Source: JACRDG01 sp963760985 (GTDB lineage Bacteria; Desulfobacterota; Desulfomonilia; Desulfomonilales; Desulfomonilaceae). From it: 64,000 bases of DNA. Numbering within the stretch: the first letter of the stretch is position 1; each line of letters begins with the position of its first letter. The notes beneath the pieces are model-generated. The model searched no databases. It saw only the letters and a list, made by a program, of their open reading frames with translations, and had not been told where the DNA came from. The DNA is taken from NCBI GenBank assembly GCA_963760985.1, contig CAVXFM010000015.1, forward strand, positions 806,001 through 870,000. The letters run 5' to 3'. Below are positions 9,674-18,368 of the stretch, in pieces. The translations under genes were made by a program, and so were the position numbers.

Positions 9674-9687
9674 GTACATCGGTACAC
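9674..9687. promoter_or_regulatory. Candidate operator: TGTAC-N4-GTACA dyad
   Basis: This perfect 5-bp inverted repeat separated by ATCG lies about 77 bases upstream of the double-HTH gene, in its presumed promoter. It could be an autoregulatory site. There is no independent support. Confidence 0.3.
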
Positions 9688-10065
9688 CTTTTCAATATCA
9701 CGGTCGCCTTGTGAATGCAAAACATTTTGTCCAGCCTATTGGCTTGGGTGGGCGCTTTTCATCGCGAACAACATTTAGCGAACCAACGCCATGCCATATA
9801 CATGGTGGTCTCCACGCGTGCGTGGAATCAAGATAAGACTCTCCCGGTCTCGCTCTTTGTGATGTGAACTCTTACAGTATCCGTTGTCTTCAGCGCCGGA
9901 GACCCCACGCGCAGGAGATGCCAAACCGCGTGCAACATCATGAAAGCAGTGGATAACTGCCGATTCATTTTAATGATGTACCGCATAGGCAACGACCATC
10001 TTGCCCACACATATATCGCACCTGTCAAAGGTTCTGAACGGATGGCTCGTGCTGGTGAAAGTGGG
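9688..10065. other. Intergenic region upstream of the tRNA-Leu terminator
   Basis: No gene is supported. The minus-strand ORF covering this stretch runs straight through the tRNA gene and its terminator, and so is a chance reading frame. Confidence 0.45.
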
Positions 10066-10165
10066 CAGGGGCCCCTGAGCGAAGATTGAGCCCCTGCGTC
10101 GCTCGACGTGAAGCAGGACATCCTCACACCAAAGAGGAATCCCACAGATAAAACCCTTGGCAACC
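10066..10165. repeat. Dispersed repeat family A, copy 2
   Basis: The pattern is GGGCCCCTGAGCGAAGATTGAG, then a GCGTCGCTCGA core with GAAG, an AGGAATCCCACAGA-like stretch, and a tail TAAAACCCTTGGCAACCCGG. The same order of blocks recurs at 27777-27885 and 49312-49416, and in reverse at 61403-61498. Copies are roughly 100 bp, intergenic and share no ORF. Confidence 0.65.
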
Positions 10166-10252
10166 CGGAGAGACCGGCAAAGAAAGCCTTGAGCCATGCC
10201 AGTTCCGGTTCTATGGGGGTCTTGGTTTCCCGATGCGAATTTGCAGGAGAAC

Positions 10253-10284
10253 AAAAAAAGGATACAGGAAAATACCTGAATCCT
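10253..10284 (-). terminator. Rho-independent terminator of tRNA-Leu
   Basis: On the minus strand a 10-bp stem (AGGATTCAGG / CCTGTATCCT, one mismatch) closes a six-base loop. It is followed by seven T residues and lies 10 bases downstream of the tRNA 3' end. Confidence 0.88.
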
Positions 10285-10294
10285 TTCGAACTGT

Positions 10295-10382
10295 TGGTGC
10301 CTGAGGACGGACTCGAACCGTCACGGGGACATGCCCCAAGGGATTTTAAGTCCCTTGTGTCTACCCATTCCACCACTCAGGC
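10295..10382 (-). tRNA. tRNA-Leu (anticodon UAA)
   Basis: The acceptor stem GCCTGAG/CTCAGGC is followed by discriminator A and an encoded CCA. The D-arm region GTGGTGGAATGGGTAGACAC, anticodon stem AGGGA/TCCCT with loop CTTAAAA (anticodon TAA), and T-arm with GGTTCGAGTCC are all present. The variable arm (GGGGCATGTCCCCGTGAC region) is long, as expected for a class II leucine tRNA. Total length is 88 nt including CCA. Confidence 0.96.
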
Positions 10383-10654
10383 GGCAGGTGCCCAACGGCT
10401 GCGACGAGCAGCTCGCACGTATCGGCAAGTGCGACAATCTCGGCTCATGTTTCCCTCGGCTTTGGCCAAGATGAACCCAAAAACCGACACCCCCAGACTA
10501 ACAGGTCTGTCGCCATATTTCCAGCGCGGACCGCGTGTATGCCGGGCCATCTTATGCCGAACGCAGCGGGAATTGACCCCACCTGCCTATGGTTCATCAA
10601 CTCGGCGCTGCGTGCACCATGCGGTGATGAGGCAGAATTCCGGTCGATGGATAC
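10383..10654. other. Short intergenic region
   Basis: It lies between the tRNA gene and the cupin operon. No coding feature was recognised. The tRNA promoter should be here, reading leftwards. Confidence 0.4.
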
Positions 10655-10695
10655 TGAAGCGCATTGAGAATGGAGATTATTCTCAATGCGCTTCA
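10655..10695. terminator. Strong hairpin overlapping the 3' end of the cupin gene
   Basis: A perfect 17-bp stem (TGAAGCGCATTGAGAAT / its complement) closes a seven-base loop, and the cupin stop codon lies inside it. No long T-run follows on either strand. It may act as a Rho-independent-like stop, an mRNA-stabilising hairpin or a REP-type element. Confidence 0.5.
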
Positions 10696-11057
10696 ATGTC
10701 CCGCGTATTCGCAGGCGAGGGCGGTTCATAACACGGTCTTGATCGACCGCCGGCCAACACATACACCACCGGCCGATCCGACGGATTGGAGACGGTAAAT
10801 GAATCCTCTTCCTCCACGTGAACCGCGTGACCTTGCGCCAAAGTGATGTCCCCTCCGGGTGTGCACATCAGGAGAGGCCCGTCCACCGCGCAGAGAATTT
10901 CTTCGTACCCCTTGCCTGCTTTGATCGGTCGGTCGGTTTCAGCCGCATCGAGAACCCCGTAGATCAAGTAGCACGCGTCGCTGTGCAGATCCTTCATGCC
11001 CAGCACGTATTCTCCACCCTGCGACAGAGCCAAACCGCGCACATCAAAAGACTTCAC
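10683..11057 (-). CDS. Cupin-like hypothetical protein
   Basis: This protein of about 124 residues has a beta-rich pattern of glycine and histidine spacing like a cupin barrel. Examples are GGEYVLGMKDLHSDACYLIYGVL, ILCAVDGPLLMCTPGGDITLAQG and HAVHVEEEDSFTVSNPSDRPVVYVLAGG. I start it at GTG 11057 because the sequence GTGA there overlaps the stop of the upstream gene by four bases, with GGAG at good spacing. A longer TTG start at 11084 is possible but would overlap the upstream gene more. Enzymatic or binding role unknown. The classical cupin histidine set is incomplete, so metal binding is uncertain. Confidence 0.62.
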   Translation of the reverse strand: MKSFDVRGLALSQGGEYVLGMKDLHSDACYLIYGVLDAAETDRPIKAGKGYEEILCAVDGPLLMCTPGGDITLAQGHAVHVEEEDSFTVSNPSDRPVVYVLAGGRSRPCYEPPSPANTRDIEAH

Positions 11058-11338
11058 TCTGATGACTCCGACCTGGGTAACCAAGAGGCAAAACGGAACG
11101 CGTCGGGTTCTCCGCTGATGCCTTCATGAAAAGAACCATCAGGCCCGACGGTTCCGGTGCATAGTCCCAGGTTAATTCCAATGGTAATCTTGCCGGTAAA
11201 CACGACGAGAAAGTAGGGGTAGGTGTGGTCTGCGGCCGCGCCGAACACGTCGACTTGGCGCATGTACAGGTCGTCCAAGTCCAGATCTCCGAAAAGATCC
11301 TCCGCATTCGTCCAGCAAAGATCCTCAATTGACGCCAT
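11054..11338 (-). CDS. Small acidic hypothetical protein, first gene of cupin operon
   Basis: This 94-residue protein starts at ATG 11338 with AAAGGAG upstream; the in-frame extension before it lacks a ribosome site. It is acidic at the N terminus (IEDLCWTNAEDLFGDLDLDD) with a central beta-rich part (PYFLVVFTGKITIGINLGLCTGTVGPDG). I do not recognise the family. The four-base GTGA overlap with the cupin gene implies translational coupling and a shared function. Confidence 0.6.
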   Translation of the reverse strand: MASIEDLCWTNAEDLFGDLDLDDLYMRQVDVFGAAADHTYPYFLVVFTGKITIGINLGLCTGTVGPDGSFHEGISGEPDAFRFASWLPRSESSE

Positions 11339-12145
11339 TAATGGTTTTCTCCTTTGGAATTGGGCGGCCTTGAGACGCGCCATGATGGGAAGCCTGCCGC
11401 GAGATCTGAAGCCGGTCACCGCCTGTGCGCGAGTCACCGACCGCCACAATCACGACCCCGATTGCATGGCTTCTAGAACTGTGGGTCCGGTCTGTCAAGG
11501 AATTTGTTCAGTCGCGTGGGATCTGATGTTGCACGGATTTCTCGAGGACCTTTTTCCCCTTGACTTGTGAGACATCGTACAACAGAATGGATGCAATAGT
11601 TAAGCCAGTTATGCGCGGCTCCTTCCGAGGCCAACGCAGGCTAAGGTTCTGGGCCGTTCCGGAAGCCCTGTGCGACTGGCGGGGTAACGTTATCGACCGG
11701 CAAATCTTCTGAATCAAAGCTTTTATTTGGAAGACCCCATGGTTGAGTCCGCGGCAGAGGCTCTTCACCGTCCTGTTCGGACGCGGAGCTCGCGACCCGG
11801 CGAGGAACGGTGCAAAATCCCGACACATTGCATCAGAGCGGCACAAGGTCAGGCGCCATGCGAACCGCGTTCCGGGCACCGTGGTCCGGAAATTACGCAG
11901 CGTCGCTTGATGCGCGCGGTTGAAAAGACTACCGTCCCCGCGCATGACAAGCCGTTCCGCTGCACGCACCGCGTAAGTCCGGCCCTTCGCGGCGAATTCC
12001 GGGATCCTTGCCACCGAGTACGCACTGCATACGCGTTGCCCACAGGAACTGCCACGATGAACGAACGGTCGCGAACCGAGTTTACGGCTTGCGGGCGTTT
12101 AGAACGCATCAATTACTTCTAGGGGTGACTCTGAGGAGAGGCATC
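11339..12145. other. Long intergenic region upstream of the Hdr operon
   Basis: No supported gene. It separates the leftward cupin operon from the rightward Hdr operon, so it must contain both promoters. I found no convincing -24/-12 element or clear regulator dyad. The 5' extension of the first hdrA reading frame into this region is non-conserved and is not considered coding. Confidence 0.5.
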
Positions 12146-15100
12146 GTGAGTAACACGAAAATCGGCGCTGTAATGACCATAGGCGGAGGGATCGGCGGAG
12201 TCCAGGCTTCTTTGGACTTGGCCGAAGCCGGGTTCCGCGTATACCTGGTGGAAGAAAAGCCCTGTATCGGCGGAGTCATGGCCCAACTGGACAAGACCTT
12301 CCCCACCAATGACTGTTCCGCGTGTATTTTCTCGCCCAAGTTGCAGACCCTTGCACAAAACCCCAACATAAAGATCCTGGCATATAGTCAGGTACAGGCA
12401 ATTGAAGGGGAAGCGGGCAATTTCCGCGTGAAGGTGCTCCAGAAAGCGCGATACGTCGATCCGGCAAAGTGCACGTCCTGCGGCACGTGTGCGCAAAAAT
12501 GCCCGACCAAAGTGCCCAATGAATACAACTTCGGGCACGACAAACGCAAGGCCATCTTCAAGGACTACGCGCAGGGCATTCCGTCTGTGTACACTATCGA
12601 TACGGACCATTGTCGTGTGTTTCAGGGAAAGAAATGCGGCGTGTGCAAAAAAGTGTGTCCTGCCGATGCGGTCGATTACGAGCAAAAGGACGTAATTACC
12701 GATCTTGAGGTGGGTGCGGTGATCCTGTCTCCCGGGTACGAGCCGTACCAGGTGGCCAAGATTTCCGAGTATGGGTATGGTCGAGCGCCGAATGTGGTGA
12801 CCAACCTGGAAATGGAACGAATCCTCAGCGCATCCGGACCCTTCGAGGGCGTGATCCAGAGACCGTCCGACGGCGCTCACCCGCACAAAGTCGCATGGAT
12901 ACAGTGCGTGGGATCAAGAGATTCTCGGAAGGGCATGCCTCATTGCAGCTCTGTATGTTGCATGGCTTCGATCAAAGAGGCGGTCATCGCGCGGGAACAC
13001 GACTCTTCCATTGAGCCAACCATCTTTTTTATGGATATCAGGGCGTACGGAAAAGACTTTGACAAGTATTACGAGCGGGCCAAGAAGGAAGGTGGCGTGC
13101 GCTTTATCCGATCCATGGTCAGCCGCGTGGTGGAAGATCCAATTACCCACGATTTGGGAATCACCTATGTGGATGAGAACAACCGCCTCGTGACAGAAAC
13201 CTTCAGCATGGTCGTGCTCGCGGCGGGAATCAAACCATCTGACTCCAGTATCGAGGCTGCCGGCATTTTGGGCGTGGACCTGGACGAAAACAAGTTCTGC
13301 CTCACCGGTTCCTTTGACCCGGTGCAGACCTCCAGGCCGGGAATCTTTGTCGCGGGTGCGTTTCAGGCACCGAAGGACATTCCCCAAACCGTCATGGAGG
13401 CCTCGGCCGCGGCCGGTGTTGCCGTGCGCACCCTGGCTGATCAGCGCAATACCCTGACCGTAAAGAAAGAGCTTCCTCCGGAAAAGGACGTCGCGGCAGA
13501 AGATCCCAGAATCGGAGTCTTTGTATGCAGGTGCGGCATCAATATTGCCTCCACGGTGAGCGTTCCTGATGTGGTCGAACGAGTCAAGGATCTGCCCGGG
13601 GTCGCGTACGCGGGCGAAAATCTCTTCACCTGCTCTCAGGATGCACAGGTCAACATAAAGAGGATCATTGAGGACAATAATCTCAATCGCCTTATTGTCG
13701 CGTCATGCACGCCCCGCACCCATCTCCCGCTGTTCCAGGAAACCGCGCGGGAAGCAGGGCTGAACAAGTACCTCGTGGAAATGGCCAATATTCGCGAGCA
13801 CTGCTCATGGGTGCACATGCAGGAGAAGGAAAAGGCCACCGAAAAGGCAGTGGATCTCATACGCATGGCCGTGGCCCGCACGCGCAGACTGGAGAGCGTA
13901 CAGGACCAGCAGCTTCCCATGGTGCAAACAGCTTTGGTGATAGGCGGCGGGGTCGCGGGTATGTGCTCCGCGCTCAACTTGGCCGATCAGGGATTTCCCG
14001 TGGATCTGCTGGAAGCGACCGACAAGCTCGGCGGCAATGCGCTTCGACTCGCGCATACGATCAGAAACGAGCAAGTGCAGCCGTTCCTTGGAGAGCTGAT
14101 CAAGAAAGTGACCGACAACGATAACGTGAAGGTCCATTTTAACGCAAAAATCGAAGACGTACACGGATACATCGGCAACTTCAAGACTCGCATATCCTGC
14201 AACGGTGGCGAGCCTGTGGAGATTCCCCACGGCGTGGCCGTCATCGCCACAGGCGCTCGTGAGTGGAAGCCGGACCTGTACGGGTACGGCACTGACCCCC
14301 GCATCCGCACGCATCTTGAGATGAGCGAAGCCATGAGTGCCGGCGATCCTGCGGTGATGCAAGCAGGCACCACGGTGTTCATCCAATGCGTAGGTTCCCG
14401 GTGCGAGGAGCGCCCCTGGTGCAGCAAGGTCTGTTGCAATCATACCGTGCAGGATGCAATCGCGTTGAAGGAGGCGAATCCTCAGGCGAACGTGCATGTG
14501 CTGTATCGGGATGTGCGGACCTTCGGTCTCAACGAGCCCTATTACGAAAAAGCCCGCAAGCTGGGAGTGATATTCGCCCGGTACGAACCGGAAAATCCCC
14601 CTGTAGTGGAAGCGGGCAGCAAGATAGTGGTCAAGGCCAAGGATCTCACTCTTGACGGAAACATGGTCGTGGAAGCTGACAGCCTCGTGCTTGCCGCCGC
14701 GATCGTTCCGGAGGATTACAACAAGGAACTGGCGAAACTGTTCAAGGTTTCCACCAACGAGGACGGCTATTTCCTGGAAGCCCACATGAAATTGAGACCC
14801 GTCGATTTCGCCACTGACGGTGTGTTCCTTGCAGGACTGGCCCATTATCCGAAACCGCTGGATGAAACCATCGCACAGGCTGAGGCTGCGGGCTCCCATG
14901 CCGCGCAGATTCTCGCACGAGGATACGTGGAAGCGCCGGGCATGGTCTCGGTGGTCGACCAATTCCTGTGCCGAGCATGCGGCCGCTGTGTGGATATTTG
15001 CCCGTTTGACGTGCCTGAGCTCAAAGAAGTGGCGCCGGGCGTCATAAAGTCCGAGATCAATCCGGCTTTGTGCAAAGGCTGCGGAGCCTGCACCGTGGTA

Positions 15101-15178
15101 TGTCCTACAGGCGCTGCAGCGGTTCGCCACTTCAAAGACGACCAGATTGGAGTTATGATCGACGCGGCTCTGGCCTGA
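12146..15178 (+). CDS. hdrA: HdrA-like FAD/iron-sulfur subunit, full-length double form
   Basis: This cytoplasmic electron-transfer flavoprotein has 1010 residues from GTG 12146 (GAGGAG eight bases upstream). The N-terminal half has a FAD-binding GGGIGGVQASLDLAEAG, then NDCSACIFSPK (Cys57, Cys60), ferredoxin motifs CTSCGTCAQKCP and CGVCKKVCPADAVDYE, and IQCVGSRD. The second half repeats the plan: FVCRCGINIAS, VASCTPRTH, NIREHCSWVHM, a second nucleotide-binding GGGVAGMCSALNL near residue 596, and two C-terminal [4Fe-4S] motifs (CRACGRCVDICPFDVPE and CKGCGACTVVCPTGAA). HdrA is the bifurcating flavin subunit in HdrABC complexes. The downstream genes hdrA2 and hdrA3 correspond to its first and second halves. 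It carries Cys where hdrA2 has Sec. Confidence 0.93.
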   Translation: MSNTKIGAVMTIGGGIGGVQASLDLAEAGFRVYLVEEKPCIGGVMAQLDKTFPTNDCSACIFSPKLQTLAQNPNIKILAYSQVQAIEGEAGNFRVKVLQKARYVDPAKCTSCGTCAQKCPTKVPNEYNFGHDKRKAIFKDYAQGIPSVYTIDTDHCRVFQGKKCGVCKKVCPADAVDYEQKDVITDLEVGAVILSPGYEPYQVAKISEYGYGRAPNVVTNLEMERILSASGPFEGVIQRPSDGAHPHKVAWIQCVGSRDSRKGMPHCSSVCCMASIKEAVIAREHDSSIEPTIFFMDIRAYGKDFDKYYERAKKEGGVRFIRSMVSRVVEDPITHDLGITYVDENNRLVTETFSMVVLAAGIKPSDSSIEAAGILGVDLDENKFCLTGSFDPVQTSRPGIFVAGAFQAPKDIPQTVMEASAAAGVAVRTLADQRNTLTVKKELPPEKDVAAEDPRIGVFVCRCGINIASTVSVPDVVERVKDLPGVAYAGENLFTCSQDAQVNIKRIIEDNNLNRLIVASCTPRTHLPLFQETAREAGLNKYLVEMANIREHCSWVHMQEKEKATEKAVDLIRMAVARTRRLESVQDQQLPMVQTALVIGGGVAGMCSALNLADQGFPVDLLEATDKLGGNALRLAHTIRNEQVQPFLGELIKKVTDNDNVKVHFNAKIEDVHGYIGNFKTRISCNGGEPVEIPHGVAVIATGAREWKPDLYGYGTDPRIRTHLEMSEAMSAGDPAVMQAGTTVFIQCVGSRCEERPWCSKVCCNHTVQDAIALKEANPQANVHVLYRDVRTFGLNEPYYEKARKLGVIFARYEPENPPVVEAGSKIVVKAKDLTLDGNMVVEADSLVLAAAIVPEDYNKELAKLFKVSTNEDGYFLEAHMKLRPVDFATDGVFLAGLAHYPKPLDETIAQAEAAGSHAAQILARGYVEAPGMVSVVDQFLCRACGRCVDICPFDVPELKEVAPGVIKSEINPALCKGCGACTVVCPTGAAAVRHFKDDQIGVMIDAALA

Positions 15179-15246
15179 GCGCACCAGCGGACAGGACAGA
15201 CCGGTCAAGGACGTGAGCAGAGAACCTGACCTCACCGGGAGTAAAC

Positions 15247-15675
15247 ATGACAGAGGAATTCAATCCCAAAATCATAGCTTTTGCGTGTAACTGGTGTTCG
15301 TACGCGGGTGCGGACCTGGCGGGTGTGAGTCGCCTCCAGTATCCTCCAAGCATCCGGCTGATTCGACTGATGTGTTCGGGCATGCTGTCCCCATCTTACA
15401 TACTGAAAGCCTTTGAAAAAGGTGCTGACGGCGTCCTGGTCACCGGTTGACACATCGGAGAATGCCATTACCTGGAAGGTAATGAAAAAGCGCAAAATGT
15501 GATCGAGAAAACCCGGAAGCTGATGAAGCTACTCGGCATCGAAGACGATCGCCTCCGGAGACAATGGGTTTCTGCGTCCGAGGGTGCGAGATTTGCCGAA
15601 ACAATCCGGGATTTTACCGAAACAGTCCGCAAGCTGGGAAGGAACCCCCTGGTCAAGAGGGAGACCGCAGCATGA
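15247..15675 (+). CDS. mvhD: MvhD-type iron-sulfur subunit, selenoprotein (Sec68)
   Basis: This is the delta subunit that passes electrons between HdrA and a hydrogenase or formate dehydrogenase. Read with UGA at 15448-15450 as selenocysteine, it is 142 residues. The N terminus FACNWCSYAGADLAGVSR and the middle KAFEKGADGVLVTG-U-HIGECHYLEGN match the family CxxGxCHYxxGN motif, with Sec replacing the first Cys. The reading frame continues with conserved sequence (RRQWVSASEGARFAETI) to a stop at 15673. A SECIS-like hairpin follows the UGA. The stop overlaps the ATG of hdrCB (ATGA), so the full-length product is expected from the operon layout. A search that treats UGA as stop would truncate it to 67 residues. 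Confidence 0.93.
15466..15484 (+). promoter_or_regulatory. SECIS-like hairpin for mvhD Sec68
   Basis: A 7-bp stem CATTACC/GGTAATG closes the loop TGGAA and starts 15 bases after the UGA, with the loop 22 bases from it. This is within the usual bacterial SECIS distance. The UGA-to-stem sequence is nearly identical to that in the second mvhD copy. Confidence 0.8.
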
Positions 15676-16802
15676 ATTTACCGGAAATCGTCGAGCGTAC
15701 GCATGCGTACTACTGTCTGGACTGCGGAATCTGTACGGGAAGCTGCCCTGTTTCCCGAGTGACGACCGACTTCTCCCCGCGGCTCATGGTGGAAAAGGTC
15801 CTCATGGACCAGGAGGAAAACCCTCTCGAAGACGTCAACATCTGGTCCTGTCTGTCCTGCGGTCAATGCTCCACGCGGTGCCCATCGGAAATAGACTATC
15901 CCGAGTTCGTCCGCATGGTTCGCGAAGAAGCAGTGCGCCAGGGCAAAGGCGGAACCCCTGCACACCGAGGGCTATTTCAGGCGATCATGAGGCTGCAAAC
16001 CCTCGATGTGAAACAGAACAAGACCGCATGGGCCAGAGAAGCGGGCCGCGTCGCAGAGACCGGAGACACCTACTACTTTGTGGGATGCGCTCCGTTCTTT
16101 GACGTGGAGTTTCACGACGACTGGGCCCTGGATGCGATGGATAGCCCCAGGGGGGTCCTCAAGCTGCTCAATGCGGCGGGCATCGAGCCTGTGGTGCATG
16201 ATGACGAGCGTTGTTGCGGCCACGACCTCCTGTGGAACGGGGAAAAAGAGGCGTTTGCCAACCTGGCCAAACGAAACGTGGACCTGATCAGGAGCCTCGG
16301 GTGCAAGCGAGTGGTCTTCCAGTGCCCGGAAGGGTACCAGACCTTCAAGAAGTACTATCCTGAGGTCGTGGGTGATCTGAATCTGGAAATCGTTCACTTT
16401 TACGAGCTATTGGCTGATGAAGTGAAGGCCGGGAAAGTAAGCTTTGAGCCCCTGGACAGCGTGGTGACGTATCACGATCCTTGCCGGCTCGCACGCCAGG
16501 CCGGGATTATGGATGCTCCCAGGGAGTTGATCCAGAGCATCCCCGGCATCACGTTGAAAGAGATGGAACATAACCGCCTGAGCGCCCTGTGCTGCGGCAC
16601 AAGCGCCTGGATGAACTGCTCGAGCTGCTCCAAGGAAATCCAGAAAAACCGCCTCAACGAGGCGCTGGCCATCGGAGCGGAAACCCTTGTGACCGCGTGT
16701 CCGAAGTGTCGTGTGCATCTGAGCTGCGCGCTGCGGGACACGGAGATGAATGTCAAGATCCGTGACTTGAACGATCTTCTGGCACAGAGCCTCAAGGCGT
16801 GA
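15672..16802 (+). CDS. hdrCB: HdrC-HdrB fusion (CCG-domain iron-sulfur oxidoreductase)
   Basis: This 376-residue protein fuses an HdrC-like ferredoxin domain (CLDCGICTGSCPVS near residue 16 and CLSCGQCSTRCPSE near 60) to an HdrB-like part. The C-terminal CCG domain is complete: YHDPCRLAR, LCCGTSAWMNCSSCSKEI and TACPKCRVHLSC. The first CCG domain (ERCCGHDLL...FQCPEGYQTF) lacks the last Cys of the canonical CxxC, so it may hold a modified cluster or none. HdrB reduces a disulfide or another acceptor at non-cubane clusters. The ATG overlaps the mvhD stop; ORF extension upstream of it is the mvhD frame region and is not used. It is the only B-type subunit in the operon and probably serves both HdrA sets. 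Confidence 0.9.
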   Translation: MNLPEIVERTHAYYCLDCGICTGSCPVSRVTTDFSPRLMVEKVLMDQEENPLEDVNIWSCLSCGQCSTRCPSEIDYPEFVRMVREEAVRQGKGGTPAHRGLFQAIMRLQTLDVKQNKTAWAREAGRVAETGDTYYFVGCAPFFDVEFHDDWALDAMDSPRGVLKLLNAAGIEPVVHDDERCCGHDLLWNGEKEAFANLAKRNVDLIRSLGCKRVVFQCPEGYQTFKKYYPEVVGDLNLEIVHFYELLADEVKAGKVSFEPLDSVVTYHDPCRLARQAGIMDAPRELIQSIPGITLKEMEHNRLSALCCGTSAWMNCSSCSKEIQKNRLNEALAIGAETLVTACPKCRVHLSCALRDTEMNVKIRDLNDLLAQSLKA

Positions 16803-16867
16803 GCGGAAGAGGGTGCACGACCCTTTGCACGTTGAAGTCCGGTGAATGAAACAAGGACGGTAAAAGT

Positions 16868-18301
16868 ATGGCTTCAAAAGAAGTGCTCATCATCGGTGGT
16901 GGGATAGCGGGCATGCAGGCCGCGCTGGATTTGGGCGACATGGGAATCCAGGTCCATCTGGTGGAGAAAAACCCCAGTATCGGCGGCAAGATGGCCCAGT
17001 TGGACAAGACGTTTCCCACCAACGACTGTACGATATGAATTCTCTCACCCAAGCTTTTGGATGTCGGTCGACATCCAAAGATCAATGTGTTGGCATACAG
17101 CAAGGTGACGGAATTCTCAGGTCAGGTGGGTGAATTTAAGGTCAAGGTGCTCCGTAAGGCTCGGTACGTGGATCAGTCCAGGTGCACGGCTTGCGGCACG
17201 TGCGCGGAGAAATGCCCTACGCGGGTTCCCAATGAGTTCAACTTCGGGTTTGACGAGCGTAAGGCGATTTACAAGGATTACGCGCAAGGCATACCCTCGG
17301 TGTTCACGATTGACCCCGACCATTGCAGGGTCATAAAAGGCCAGAAATGTGGCGTGTGCGCCAAGGTCTGCCAGGCCAAGGCGGTGGACTACGAACAGAA
17401 AGACTCGTACGTAGATCTGGAAGTGGCCGCGGTGATCGTATCCACCGGATACGAGCTTTTTGACGCGACCCAGATCCCCGAGTACGGGTATGGTCGGCTG
17501 CCCAACGTGATCTCGTCGCTGGAAATGGAGCGGCTTCTGAGCGCGGGCGGGCCAACCAAAGGCCATCTGATGCGGCCTTCCGCAATCCGAGCAGAGGGCC
17601 GGATCAAAGAGGTAGCCAAACTGATCAAGAAAGCGGAAAAAAGCGAGGATTCCACCCAGTTGGCCGCGCTGCAAAAAGAGCACACGTGGCTCGAAGAGCA
17701 TGTCCACAAGTGCCACACGGCCAAGCGCCTGGGGTTCATCCAGTGTGTGGGATCCAGGGATTTTCGTTTCCACAAGTATTGTTCGAGTTACTGTTGCATG
17801 CACGCCATCAAAGAGGCCATAATCGCCAAAGAGCACGAACCCGCCACCGAGTCGCATGTGTTCTACATGGACTTGCGCACGGTCGGGAAAGGCTTTGAGG
17901 AGTACAAGGTAAGGGGAGCCAAGGTCTCGGGGTTGCAGTATGTCCGCGGCAGAGTTGCGGAGATACTCCAGGATGATGATTTGAATCCTGTCGTGTATTA
18001 CGAGGACACGGAACAGCGTAGGGTTACCAGCATGACCCTGGACATGGTCATTCTGGCCAATGCGTGTTCGGCTCCTAAGGCTGCGCCGGAGTTCGCCAAG
18101 CTGCTCGGCGTGGAACTCGACGAGAACAACTTTGTCAAGACGCATCCCAATAGGCCGTTGGACACCAGTGTACCCGGGATTTTCACCTGTGGCTGTGCGC
18201 AGGGACCTCTGGACATTCCCGAGTCAGTGGCTCAGGCCAGCAGTGCGGCAGCAAGGGCGGCTGAAACCGTCATGACCGGCGGTCAAGCCCTCGCGGTGTG
18301 A
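16868..18301 (+). CDS. hdrA2: HdrA-like flavoprotein, selenoprotein (Sec57)
   Basis: This is an HdrA N-terminal-half homologue of 477 residues when UGA 17036-17038 is read as Sec. The start ATG 16868 has AAGGA upstream. It opens with IIGGGIAGMQAALDLGDMG (FAD), IGGKMAQLDKTFPTNDCTI-U-ILSPKLLDVG, then CTACGTCAEKCPTRVPNEFN, KCGVCAKVCQAKAVDYEQ and IQCVGSRD. Sec57 aligns exactly with Cys60 of the first HdrA (NDCSAC). Sec-containing HdrA is known in some methanogens. A strong hairpin follows the UGA. Without recoding, the first 56 residues would be lost and the FAD motif with them, while the downstream part alone (from 17057) has no plausible start. The next gene supplies the HdrA second half. Confidence 0.93.
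17055..17080 (+). promoter_or_regulatory. SECIS-like hairpin for hdrA2 Sec57
   Basis: An 11-bp stem (TTTTGGATGTC / GACATCCAAAG) closes a GGTC tetraloop beginning 27 bases after the UGA. A GGUC loop is also found in the classic fdhF SECIS. The stem is perfect apart from one outer G-T pair. Confidence 0.85.
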
Positions 18302-18368
18302 TACGAATGCGCATTGGTACAAGGGGAATTTTGGCACGCACCCGCGTGAGACTATACGGAGACACACT

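Noticed and set aside
9828..10376. Minus-strand ORF across the tRNA
   Set aside because: It runs through a complete tRNA-Leu and its terminator.
12008..12145. Upstream extension of hdrA
   Set aside because: The added residues are not conserved; GTG 12146 has a strong GAGGAG site.
15247..15450. Truncated mvhD as a 67-residue protein or pseudogene
   Set aside because: Conserved sequence continues past the UGA, a hairpin follows, and a second copy has the same UGA at the same place.
17057..18301. Separate HdrA starting at 17057 after the UGA
   Set aside because: No ribosome site, and the FAD motif lies upstream of the UGA in the same frame.
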